Assembly: GCA_903871605.1 (NCBI GenBank)
Contig: CAIQHF010000036.1
Coordinates: 186,001-250,000 of the forward strand
Source of the DNA: an uncultured Sphingomonadaceae bacterium
GTDB taxonomy: Bacteria > Pseudomonadota > Alphaproteobacteria > Sphingomonadales > Sphingomonadaceae
Direction of reading: 5' to 3'
DNA length: 64,000 nt
The first letter of the stretch is position 1; every line of letters begins with the position of its first letter. The translations under genes and the position numbers were made by a program. The notes below the pieces were generated by a model that saw nothing but the letters and a program-made list of their open reading frames with translations, was not told the DNA's origin and made no database searches. Of the stretch, positions 52,209 through 59,629 are shown in pieces.

Positions 52209-53726
52209 ATGATGGACGCCAGCCTAAAAGAGCCCTCTGCAAAGCCGAATGCGGCGGCATCGCCCGTGCTGCCCGAAGCGCTGCTGACGATCGACGGCGT
52301 CGTCCGCAAGGCGGCCGGGGGCAAGACCTACGACGTCATCAATCCATGGACGGGCACGCCTGTCGGCCAGGCCGCCGACGCATCGGCCGAGGATGTCGAC
52401 GCCGCGATCGCCGCGGCGCGCAAGGCGTTCGACGAGACCGATTGGTCGACCAATCACGAGAAGCGGTATGCGCTGGTCAAGAAGCTGCGCGCGCTGTTCG
52501 AGGACAATCGCGGCCGGCTGTCCGATCTGGCGCGCTACGAGGCAGGCGCGGCGATGGCGGCGGTGAACACCGCGCATGTCGGCATGGCGCTCAATTGCTG
52601 GGACGATCTGATAGCGGTCTTTCCGCAAGTAACGTGGGAGGAAGATCGGGGGATCAAGCACGTCTATGGCGCTGATCACCGCCGCATGATCGTTTACTCG
52701 CCGGTCGGCGTGGTCGGCGCGATCACGCCCTGGAACGTTCCACTCTACGTCAATGTCGGCAAGGTGGTGGCGGCACTGCTGGCGGGTTGCACGGTGATCC
52801 TCAAACCCGCGCCCGACACACCGGGAATGGGCGCGATCTTCGGCGAGCTCGCGGTCGAGGCGGGTTTCCCCGCCGGCGTGCTCAACGTGATCACCGCGGC
52901 CGATCCCGTCACCGCAGGCGAAACGCTGGTGACCGATCCGCGCGTTGATCTGATCACCTTCACCGGATCGACCGGGGTCGGCCGACGGATCATGGAAAAG
53001 GGCGCTGCGACGCTCAAGCGCGTCTTCCTCGAGCTTGGCGGCAAGTCGGCCAAGATCATCCTCGAGGATACGCCCAATTTCGCGCAGGACGTCGCGATGA
53101 CGCTGCTCGCCTATCATGCCGGGCAGGGCTGCGCGGTGCAGTCGCGGCTGTTGGTTCCACGCAGCCGCTACGACGAGGCCAAGGCCGCGCTCAAGGCCGC
53201 CTATGCTGGTTTCGGCGACAATTGGGGCGATATCGATTCGCCCACCCACATCATGGGACCGGTGGTGTCGCGGAAGCAGCTCGATCGCATCCTCGGCTAT
53301 ATCGACATCGGCCAGAAAGAGGGCGCGACGCTGCTCGCCGGCGGCAAGCCACGCCCCGACAAGGGAACGGGCTATTTCGTTGAGCCGACCTGCTTCGTCG
53401 ACGTCACCAACGACATGCGGATCGCGCAGGAAGAGATATTCGGGCCGGTGCTCTCGGTGATCGCCTTCGACGACGACGAGGATGCGATCCGTATCGCCAA
53501 CGACAGCGACTATGGCCTGTCGGGCGGTGTCTCGTCGGGCGATCCCGCGCGCGCGATGGCGATCGCGCGGCGGATCCGGACCGGATCGATGAGCGTCAAC
53601 GGCGGTATGTGCATCATGGGCGATCTGCCCTTCGGCGGGGTCAAGGGCAGCGGTATCGGCCGCGAATGGGGCATCGAAGGCATCGAGGAGTTTCTCGACT
53701 CGAAGGTCATCGCCGTCCGTCTCTGA
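52209..53726 (+). CDS. NAD-dependent aldehyde dehydrogenase
   Basis: A 505-residue aldehyde dehydrogenase. General base Glu275 (VFLELGGKSAKI), nucleophile Cys308 (AYHAGQGCAVQSRLL), cofactor segment GAITPWNVPLYVNVGKVVAA and the C-terminal PFGGVKGSGIGREWGIEGIE are intact. The GQGC context (instead of GQTC/GQVC) is common in actinobacterial-style AldDHs acting on terpenoid or steroid aldehydes. It is the last gene of the AcuI operon and is followed by a strong hairpin. ATG at 52209 follows GAGAGGAGATCC. Confidence 0.9.
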   Translation: MMDASLKEPSAKPNAAASPVLPEALLTIDGVVRKAAGGKTYDVINPWTGTPVGQAADASAEDVDAAIAAARKAFDETDWSTNHEKRYALVKKLRALFEDNRGRLSDLARYEAGAAMAAVNTAHVGMALNCWDDLIAVFPQVTWEEDRGIKHVYGADHRRMIVYSPVGVVGAITPWNVPLYVNVGKVVAALLAGCTVILKPAPDTPGMGAIFGELAVEAGFPAGVLNVITAADPVTAGETLVTDPRVDLITFTGSTGVGRRIMEKGAATLKRVFLELGGKSAKIILEDTPNFAQDVAMTLLAYHAGQGCAVQSRLLVPRSRYDEAKAALKAAYAGFGDNWGDIDSPTHIMGPVVSRKQLDRILGYIDIGQKEGATLLAGGKPRPDKGTGYFVEPTCFVDVTNDMRIAQEEIFGPVLSVIAFDDDEDAIRIANDSDYGLSGGVSSGDPARAMAIARRIRTGSMSVNGGMCIMGDLPFGGVKGSGIGREWGIEGIEEFLDSKVIAVRL

Positions 53727-53742
53727 TCGCGAATGCCGGCAG

Positions 53743-53791
53743 CCCCAACGCTGCGGCCGGTGCCGACCGGCGCTACGGCCGAGCGTTGGGG
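53743..53791 (+). terminator. Large hairpin after aldehyde dehydrogenase operon
   Basis: Beginning 16 bases after the aldehyde dehydrogenase stop, CCCCAACGCT pairs perfectly with AGCGTTGGGG, and an inner CGGCCG/CGGCCG stem adds 6 bp with one bulged G. The loop is 16 bases. There is no U-run. Likely operon terminator, ending 11 bases before the TetR-type gene. Confidence 0.55.
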
Positions 53792-53802
53792 CGACGATAA
53801 CG

Positions 53803-54558
53803 GTGTCGCGCATCGATGTGTTGGGTGTTAAGGGCGCCGCCGATCAATCGGAGACACACGCGTTGAGCAAGATGGCGATGCCCAAGGTCGATTCGGCGGA
53901 CCTCAGCCACAATCTGCTCGGCCAGCGGCTCGGCCGAAAGGGACGGGGCACGCGGGAGCGCATCATCGCGGCGACCGAGCGGCTGCTTGCGGACCCCGCG
54001 ACACCGCTCTCGCTGAGCGCCGTCGCGCGCGAGGCCTCGCTCGCGATGACGACGTTGTATCTCTACTTCAGCGATCTTACCGAGCTGCTGCTCGCCGTAC
54101 TCGATCCGATCATGGCGTCGGCGGAAGAATCCTACATGGCGCATATGCGCACGCGGTGGCCCGACGAGTCGCTCGGCAGCCATTGCCTCGATTTCGTCAA
54201 TGCGTTCCACGACTTCTGGGAACGACACACGCGGGCGCTGCATCTGCGCAACAGCCACACGGCCGGCGACGCGCGGATGGTGGAGCATCGCGTCGCATCG
54301 GCACGTCCCGTGATCGATCTGCTGATCTTCCAGATGGACGGCGATCCCGCTGCACCCCGTTCGTTGCGCACGGGCATGGCGACCGCGCTGATCACGGGGA
54401 TCGAGCGCCTGGTGACCGTCACCACGGACGCCGACATGACCGGCAACATGCCGCAAAGCCCCAAGCCGAACGTGCCCAATCTGCTCCAGGGTCAGGCGCG
54501 CGTGCTCGAACTGGCGATCAGGGATCGTCGCGCGAGCAGTGCTGCCGGCGCCGGCTAG
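53803..54558 (+). CDS. TetR-family transcriptional regulator
   Basis: A 251-residue regulator. The N-terminal helix-turn-helix lies at about residues 46-95: GTRERIIAATERLLADPATP and LSLSAVAREASLAMTTLYLY then FSDLTELLLAVLDPI. The ligand-binding C-terminal helical domain follows. GTG at 53803 is the furthest start. An ATG at 53872 giving MAMPKVDSADLSHNLLGQRL is a serious alternative, because the first 23 residues look loose. Its stop TAG lies inside a pentanucleotide repeat shared with the convergent enoyl-CoA hydratase. It probably represses one of the flanking catabolic operons through an acyl-CoA or steroid-like ligand. Confidence 0.87.
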   Translation: MSRIDVLGVKGAADQSETHALSKMAMPKVDSADLSHNLLGQRLGRKGRGTRERIIAATERLLADPATPLSLSAVAREASLAMTTLYLYFSDLTELLLAVLDPIMASAEESYMAHMRTRWPDESLGSHCLDFVNAFHDFWERHTRALHLRNSHTAGDARMVEHRVASARPVIDLLIFQMDGDPAAPRSLRTGMATALITGIERLVTVTTDADMTGNMPQSPKPNVPNLLQGQARVLELAIRDRRASSAAGAG

Positions 54559-54581
54559 GCTAGGCTAGGCTAGGCTAGGCT
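54553..54581. repeat. (GGCTA)5 tandem repeat at convergent stop codons
   Basis: Five perfect GGCTA units plus a partial sixth. The TetR-type gene stops (TAG, 54556-54558) in the first unit and the reverse enoyl-CoA hydratase stops (TAG on the minus strand, 54575-54577) in the fifth. Each unit supplies a TAG on both strands. Confidence 0.95.
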
Positions 54582-55381
54582 TTCGGCTCCTTGCTGCCGA
54601 ATCCGCTTTGGACGTAGCGCTCGATTCCAGCCAGATAATCGGGATGCAGCATCAGCGCACTGTTCGCCAGCCGCTCGACGGTGCGCGCCTGCGCGAGGCC
54701 CACGTCGTGGGCGAGTTCGATCGCGATCTTCGCGGTACCCATCTGCTCGGCATTCTGCTCGGCGAGATGGCGGCAGAACGCCATCACCTCGGCCTCGAAG
54801 CTCTCGTCGGGGAAGACCTGGTGGACCAGCCCCATGGTGTACGCCATGTCGGCGTCTGCCGGCTTGTTGGCCATGATCAGCCAGCGCGTCCAGTGCGTGC
54901 CGATCATCCGCGACAGCCGGCTGACCCCGTTCGATGCGGGAAGCGTGCCGAATTTACCCTCGGGGAAGGCGTAGCCGGCGCTTTTCGCGGCCAGCCGGAA
55001 ATCGCAGGACAACGACATTTCGAGCCCGCCACCGACGCACATCGCATGATGCGCGACGACGATCGGCTTCTCGATATGCTCCATCTCGTCATAGATGCGG
55101 TGCATGCCGTTGAGCTTGGTGCGGTGGGTCTCGCGGATGACCGAACCGGCGCGGCGCGGGTCCATCGATCCGCTCCGCATGTCGGCGCCGGCGCAGAAAT
55201 AGCGGCCCGTGGCGCGGATCAGCATCACCTTGAGATGCTGCGCGTCGCGGAACCGATAAACCGCCTCGTCGAACAGCTCCATGAGTTCGCGGCTGAGCGC
55301 GTTGAGCTTCTCGGGCCGGTTAAGTGTGACGATGAGAATGGCACCATCCTCCTCGGTGAGAAGGTGCGGAGCGTCGCTCAT
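54575..55381 (-). CDS. Enoyl-CoA hydratase/isomerase family protein
   Basis: A 268-residue crotonase. Oxyanion-hole segments FCAGADMRSG and CVGGGLEMSLSCDFR are intact, with both catalytic glutamates: Glu121 (GGGLEM) and Glu141 (YAFPEGKFGT). It should hydrate a 2-enoyl-CoA, but the segment after the first oxyanion loop (SMDPRRAGSVIRETHRTKLN) differs from fatty-acid enzymes and suggests a bulky substrate. The start is 38 bases downstream of the 3alpha-HSD-like SDR on the same strand. It converges on the TetR-type gene. Confidence 0.9.
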   Translation of the reverse strand: MSDAPHLLTEEDGAILIVTLNRPEKLNALSRELMELFDEAVYRFRDAQHLKVMLIRATGRYFCAGADMRSGSMDPRRAGSVIRETHRTKLNGMHRIYDEMEHIEKPIVVAHHAMCVGGGLEMSLSCDFRLAAKSAGYAFPEGKFGTLPASNGVSRLSRMIGTHWTRWLIMANKPADADMAYTMGLVHQVFPDESFEAEVMAFCRHLAEQNAEQMGTAKIAIELAHDVGLAQARTVERLANSALMLHPDYLAGIERYVQSGFGSKEPKA

Positions 55382-55418
55382 CTCGTCATCCTCTTGTTGG
55401 CCGCGCCGGCAGCGTCGA

Positions 55419-56252
55419 TCAGGCGCTCGCCTTGGCCTTGCCGATCATCTTGCTGATGTCCACCTGCCCGGTGGTGAGACCGCCCATGAAACCGCCGTCG
55501 ACCGGCAGCACGATGCCGTTCACGACCGACATCGCATCGCTGCACAGCAGGACGATCGGCCCGGCCTGCTCGGCGGCGGTGGTGTAGCGGCCGAGCGGCT
55601 CGGCGGCGGCGTCCACGACGTCCTTGCCCGATGTCGCATGGAAGGTCGCCATCATCGGAGTCTGCGTCGGCGAGGGCAGCGAGCAGTTGATCCGGATCCC
55701 CTTCTTGATCAACTGCGCGCCCATATATTGCGTCCACACGATGATCGCCTCCTTGGAGAAGGCATAGCCTTCGGAGACCTGGTCCATATGTGCTTCGGCC
55801 CAGTCGAGCGCGCCCTGGAAGCCCTCGGTCTTGAGCAGGTCCATATGGACCGGGATGCGACGGCTCCACCCGAGCCCGCCGGTCGAGGCGATCGAGACGA
55901 TCGCGCCGCCCCCGGCCATCAGCGGGAGGACGCATTCGGTCAGATGCCGCGTACCGATGAAGTTGACCTTCATCGTATCCATCGCCGGAAAGCCGCCGCC
56001 GCCGGGCAGCCCGGCGCAGTTGAACAACGCGTCGATCCGCCCGCCGAGTTTGGCGACTGCGGCTTCGATCGAGGCGGGATCGCGCAGATCGACATTAGTG
56101 AACGAGGCAAGCGGCAGCGCGCTGTCCTTGTAGTCGAAGCCGTGCACCTCGGCGCCGAGATCGAGCAGCAACCTGGCGGTCGCCTCGCCCATTCCCGAAA
56201 AACAGCCGGTGACGATGACGCGCTTGCCCTTATAACCCAGAATGTCGGCCAT
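55419..56252 (-). CDS. SDR related to 3alpha-hydroxysteroid dehydrogenase/carbonyl reductase
   Basis: A 277-residue SDR of the compact 3alpha-HSD/CR type. RVIVTGCFSGMGEATARLLL, the short cofactor half with IDALFNCAGLPGGGGFPAMD and MKVNFIGTRHLTECVLPLMA, SIASTGGLGWSRR, and the long insertion before the catalytic Tyr-Lys (EGYAFSKEAIIVWTQYMGAQ) parallel the Comamonas enzyme as I remember it. It likely interconverts a hydroxyl and ketone on a polycyclic substrate with NAD(H). Gene order (ferredoxin, this SDR, enoyl-CoA hydratase, all minus) places it with the divergent P450 operon. Confidence 0.85.
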   Translation of the reverse strand: MADILGYKGKRVIVTGCFSGMGEATARLLLDLGAEVHGFDYKDSALPLASFTNVDLRDPASIEAAVAKLGGRIDALFNCAGLPGGGGFPAMDTMKVNFIGTRHLTECVLPLMAGGGAIVSIASTGGLGWSRRIPVHMDLLKTEGFQGALDWAEAHMDQVSEGYAFSKEAIIVWTQYMGAQLIKKGIRINCSLPSPTQTPMMATFHATSGKDVVDAAAEPLGRYTTAAEQAGPIVLLCSDAMSVVNGIVLPVDGGFMGGLTTGQVDISKMIGKAKASA

Positions 56253-56309
56253 GCGTTGCTCTCCAGCTTGATCCGCGGGCCTATCCAGCGCTGCGGTTGC
56301 GTCTCGTCG

Positions 56310-56507
56310 TCAATCGTCGTCCTCGACGAAAATGATCCGTTCGGGGCACGCCTTCGCGCCGCGCCGCGCCATCAGCTCTTCGCCGGGCGGCACCTCGAAA
56401 CCGTCGATCGCGATATAGCCATCGTCGTCGAGCGGATAGAGATGCTCGGCGACGGCCGCACATCGCGCATTGCCTACGCAGCGCGCCCTGTCGATGCGGA
56501 TCCTCAT
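56310..56507 (-). CDS. Small [3Fe-4S]-type ferredoxin
   Basis: A 65-residue acidic ferredoxin starting MRIRIDRARCVGNARCAAVA. Cysteines at 10, 16 and 54 (CVGNARC, then AKACPERIIF) give the three-cysteine pattern of single-cluster P450 ferredoxins, with Asn in place of the second cluster cysteine, so a 3Fe-4S cluster is expected. It is divergent from the P450 gene 300 bases away, the usual sort of electron-transfer partner. No ferredoxin reductase is seen in the window, so a generic one would be used. Confidence 0.92.
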   Translation of the reverse strand: MRIRIDRARCVGNARCAAVAEHLYPLDDDGYIAIDGFEVPPGEELMARRGAKACPERIIFVEDDD

Positions 56508-56807
56508 GCCCCACTCCCGGACTGATCCTCCGTGATCGGCATCATCATCGTGCCGGGCGGAAGATCGCTGCGGCCTTTGCCGCCCGATGTCGACCCGGTT
56601 AGAGCAGTCTTTCCGGCGGGATCAACCGCGCGCTCGCGCGCCGGCCTAGACATGCCGTGACAATCGCGTGGGCGTTATTCGTCCGGACGGGCGGGCGGCG
56701 GATTGTCTTCGCCCGGCTGCACGGGGAGATGTGATCGCGATACCGTGCAGCGATGCCGCGGACGTCGGTTCCGCCGCACCGCGCCGCGCGTCCCTTGGGA
56801 GATCGAG
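56508..56807. other. Divergent promoter region of ferredoxin and P450 genes, 300 bases
   Basis: No gene is supported. The region should drive ferredoxin-SDR-hydratase leftward and the P450 operon rightward. It contains an 8-bp inverted repeat described separately. The P450 ribosome site is GGGAGATCG. Confidence 0.5.
56717..56750. promoter_or_regulatory. Inverted repeat upstream of the P450 operon
   Basis: CTGCACGG and CCGTGCAG are perfect 8-bp inverted repeats separated by 18 bases, ending 57 bases before the P450 start. The TetR-type regulator at 53803 is the nearest candidate. This is a suggestion from symmetry only. Confidence 0.35.
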
Positions 56808-58064
56808 ATGTCCGAAACCGCCACGCTCAGCCCGGCCGTGCCGAAACCCGCGCATGTCGGCGATCGTTTCGTCTATGACTTCGATACGTTCCACGACCCC
56901 GCCTACCTCGACGATCCGCACGCGCGCATCGCCGAGATCATCGGCGAGGCGCCCTCGGTGTTCTGGACGCCGCGTAATGGCGGCCACTGGATGATCATCG
57001 GTCACGAGGCGGTTTTCAAAGCCTCGCGCGACGTCGAGGGATTTTCGAGCGAGTTCGTGCCGCAGGAGATGATCAAGGCGATGATGTCGGCGATGCCGGC
57101 GGGCACGCCGCACATTCCCCAGCCGCTGCCGATCAACGTCGATCCGCCCGAGCACACCCTGTATCGCGCGCCGTTGCAGGGCGCCTTCTCGCCCAAGGCG
57201 ATGCTCGCGCTCAAGGACGACATCCGTGCGCTCGCCGCGGGCCTGATCGATGCGATCACGCCGCGCGGCCACGCCGAGTTCATGGCCGAGGTGGCCGAGC
57301 CGATGCCGGTGCAGGTGTTCCTCAAGATGTTCGGCCTGCCGCTCGACAAGCAGGCGCAATACCGCGAGATCGTCAGGGGACATTTGTCCAACCCCGAGCC
57401 CGACCCGCGCGAGAGCATGAAGAAACTCGTCAACATCGCCGCGGTCATGCACGACACGCTGATCGCGCGACGCGACAACCCGCAGAACGACATCATCAGC
57501 ATGTTGTGGAAGACCGAGATCGGCGGCAAGCCGACCACCATCGACGACATGGAGAATTACTGCGTCGTCCTGTTCATCGCCGGGCTCGATACGGTGATGA
57601 ACGGCATGGGCCATGGCGTGCGGCATCTTGCCGGCAATCCCGCGCTGCAGGCCGAGTTACGCGCCAATCCCAAGCTGATCGCAGACGCCTCCGAGGAAAT
57701 GCTGCGTCGTTACACCTTCACGGTCCCGCCGCGGATCGTCGGCAAGGACCTGGCGTTCGAAGGTGCCGAGATGCGCAAGGGCGAGCGCGCCTTCCTGTTC
57801 CTGCCGGCCGCCGATCTCGATCCGCGCGAGTTCGAAAATCCGCAACTCTTCGATCTCAAGCGCGAGAACAAGGTGCATATCGCATTCGGCACGGGGCCGC
57901 ATCGCTGCCTGGGCTCGCATCTCGCACGGATCGAGCTGCAGGTGCTGTACGAGGAATTGCTTGCGCGCCTGCCCGAGTTTCGGCTCGATCCGGCGCATCC
58001 GGTCCGTTACCATGGCGGCCACGTCGTCGGCCCGGACACGCTCCACCTGCTTTGGGACGTCTGA
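56808..58064 (+). CDS. Cytochrome P450 monooxygenase
   Basis: A 418-residue soluble bacterial P450. The I-helix is VVLFIAGLDTVMNGMGHGVR (Leu where AGxDT usually has a small residue), ExxR is EEMLRRYTF, and the heme loop is HIAFGTGPHRCLGSHLARIE with Cys367 as the thiolate ligand. The preferred ATG at 56808 has GGGAGATCG upstream, while the frame opens further upstream in a Cys/Arg-rich segment. It hydroxylates a hydrophobic substrate using the divergent ferredoxin. The downstream DUF35 and thiolase-like genes suggest side-chain oxidation of a terpenoid or steroid-like molecule. Confidence 0.95.
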   Translation: MSETATLSPAVPKPAHVGDRFVYDFDTFHDPAYLDDPHARIAEIIGEAPSVFWTPRNGGHWMIIGHEAVFKASRDVEGFSSEFVPQEMIKAMMSAMPAGTPHIPQPLPINVDPPEHTLYRAPLQGAFSPKAMLALKDDIRALAAGLIDAITPRGHAEFMAEVAEPMPVQVFLKMFGLPLDKQAQYREIVRGHLSNPEPDPRESMKKLVNIAAVMHDTLIARRDNPQNDIISMLWKTEIGGKPTTIDDMENYCVVLFIAGLDTVMNGMGHGVRHLAGNPALQAELRANPKLIADASEEMLRRYTFTVPPRIVGKDLAFEGAEMRKGERAFLFLPAADLDPREFENPQLFDLKRENKVHIAFGTGPHRCLGSHLARIELQVLYEELLARLPEFRLDPAHPVRYHGGHVVGPDTLHLLWDV

Positions 58065-58068
58065 TCCG

Positions 58069-58467
58069 ATGCCACGCCCGGTACCGCGCCTCGATTCAGA
58101 CAATCGCCCGTTTTGGACGGGCGGCGCGGTCGGCGAGCTCCGCTTCCATCGCTGCGCGGATTGCGGCAGCTTCATCCACCCGCCCAGACCCGTGTGCCGC
58201 GTCTGCCTGTCGGACAATGTCGCGCCCGAAGCGGTCGCGGGAACCGGGGTGATCGACAGCTACACCATCAACCATCAAGCTTGGTATCCCGGGCTTGAGG
58301 TGCCCTTCGTCATCGCTCGCGTGGCGATCGACGGCGCGCCCGGCGTCTATCTGACGAGCAACATCGTGGGGTGTCCGGTCGAGGCGGTGGACTTTGGCGA
58401 CGCGGTGCGCGTCACGTTCGAGCAACAGGGCGACATCTTCTACCCGCTGTTCGAGAAGACCGGCTGA
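58069..58467 (+). CDS. DUF35 OB-fold / zinc-ribbon protein
   Basis: A 132-residue DUF35 protein with N-terminal rubredoxin-like zinc ribbon (CADCGSFIHPPRPVCRVC, four cysteines in two CxxC pairs) and C-terminal OB fold (GVIDSYTINHQAWYPGLEVP, then VDFGDAVRVTFEQQGDIFYP). Such proteins form a complex with thiolase-like partners, for example the DUF35 part of ChsH2 with the Ltp2 aldolase in cholesterol side-chain degradation. It is 4 bases after the P450 stop, and the next start overlaps its stop (TGATG), so it is coupled to the thiolase-like gene. Confidence 0.9.
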   Translation: MPRPVPRLDSDNRPFWTGGAVGELRFHRCADCGSFIHPPRPVCRVCLSDNVAPEAVAGTGVIDSYTINHQAWYPGLEVPFVIARVAIDGAPGVYLTSNIVGCPVEAVDFGDAVRVTFEQQGDIFYPLFEKTG

Positions 58468-59627
58468 TGGCGCAACCCGAAGCCTATATTTCGGGCATCG
58501 GCCAGTCGGAGATCGGCCAGCGGCTGACCCGGCACCCGCTGCTGCTGACGCTCGACGCGGTGAAGCAGGCGCTGGCGGAGGCCGGCCTCACCATCGGCCA
58601 GATCGACGGGGTCTCGACCTATCCGGGCAAATCGACCGGCTATCTCGGATTCTCGCCGGTGGGCGCGGACGAGCTGGTCGACGCGCTCGGCATCCGCGCG
58701 ACGTGGCATCAGGGCGCGATGGAGATCAGCGCTCAGCTCGGCGCCGTCGCCGCCGCGGCGATGGCGGTCAGGACGGGGCAGGCGCGTCATGTGATCTGCT
58801 TCCGCACCGTCTATGAGGCGGCGGCGATCGCGCGGCCCGAAGACTATCCGTCATCGCGTGGCAAGACCGTCGAGGGCTTCTCGCAATGGTTTGCGCCGTT
58901 CAACGCGATCTCGGCGGCGTGCTGGGTCGCGCAATATGCGGCCCGCCACATGCACCGCTACGGCCTCACCCGTGAGCAGCTCGCGCAGATTGCGCTCACC
59001 GATCGCGCCAACGCGCTGCGGAATCCGGCGGCGCTGGTCCGCGAACCGCTGACGATGGACCAATATATGGCGGCGCGGATGATCACCACGCCGCTCTGCC
59101 TCTATGATTGCGACCGTTTCACCGACGCCTCGACGGTGCTGATCGTCTCGGCGGGCGATGCGCTCGACGAGGTCGGCTGCACGCCGATCCGCATTGCCGC
59201 GATGGCGGGCAGCGTCGAGCGGCACAGCTGGGATCAGGCCGAGTGGATGGCGAGCTACGCCACCGGCCCTGACCTGTGGAAGCAGACCGACTATAGCGTC
59301 GCCGACGTCGATACCGTGCAATTCTACGACGGCTTCAGCTTTCTGGCGCTCAGCTGGTTCGAGGCCCTCGGTTTTTGCCCTGTGGGTGAGGGGGGGCACT
59401 TCATCGAGGGGGGGCGACGGATCGCGCTCGATGGCGAGCTTCCCTTCAACACCTTCGGCGGCCAGATCGGCGCGGGCCGACTACATGGATTCGGCTTCGC
59501 GCATGAGGCCGTCACGCAGTTGCGCGGGCAGGGGGGCGAACGCCAGATCGCGGGCGATCCGCGTGTCGCGGTGGCGACCTCGGGCGGCGGTCCGCTCGCC
59601 GCGGCGCTGCTCTTGGCGCGGGACTGA
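58467..59627 (+). CDS. Thiolase-fold protein (lipid-transfer / Ltp2-like)
   Basis: A 386-residue thiolase-superfamily protein of the SCP-x/Ltp2-like subgroup that usually pairs with DUF35. AYISGIGQSEIGQRLTRHPL, AGLTIGQIDGVSTYPGKSTG, YGLTREQLAQIALTDRANAL, VDTVQFYDGFSFLALSWFEA and LPFNTFGGQIGAGRLHGFGF are typical. The nucleophilic thiolase Cys is not evident in the expected place, as in retro-aldolases such as Ltp2 where a Tyr is proposed to act instead. Expected role: retro-aldol C-C cleavage of a beta-hydroxyacyl-CoA side chain. It is translationally coupled to the DUF35 gene and 2 bases before the DUF2889 gene. Confidence 0.88.
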   Translation: MAQPEAYISGIGQSEIGQRLTRHPLLLTLDAVKQALAEAGLTIGQIDGVSTYPGKSTGYLGFSPVGADELVDALGIRATWHQGAMEISAQLGAVAAAAMAVRTGQARHVICFRTVYEAAAIARPEDYPSSRGKTVEGFSQWFAPFNAISAACWVAQYAARHMHRYGLTREQLAQIALTDRANALRNPAALVREPLTMDQYMAARMITTPLCLYDCDRFTDASTVLIVSAGDALDEVGCTPIRIAAMAGSVERHSWDQAEWMASYATGPDLWKQTDYSVADVDTVQFYDGFSFLALSWFEALGFCPVGEGGHFIEGGRRIALDGELPFNTFGGQIGAGRLHGFGFAHEAVTQLRGQGGERQIAGDPRVAVATSGGGPLAAALLLARD

Positions 59628-59629
59628 GG

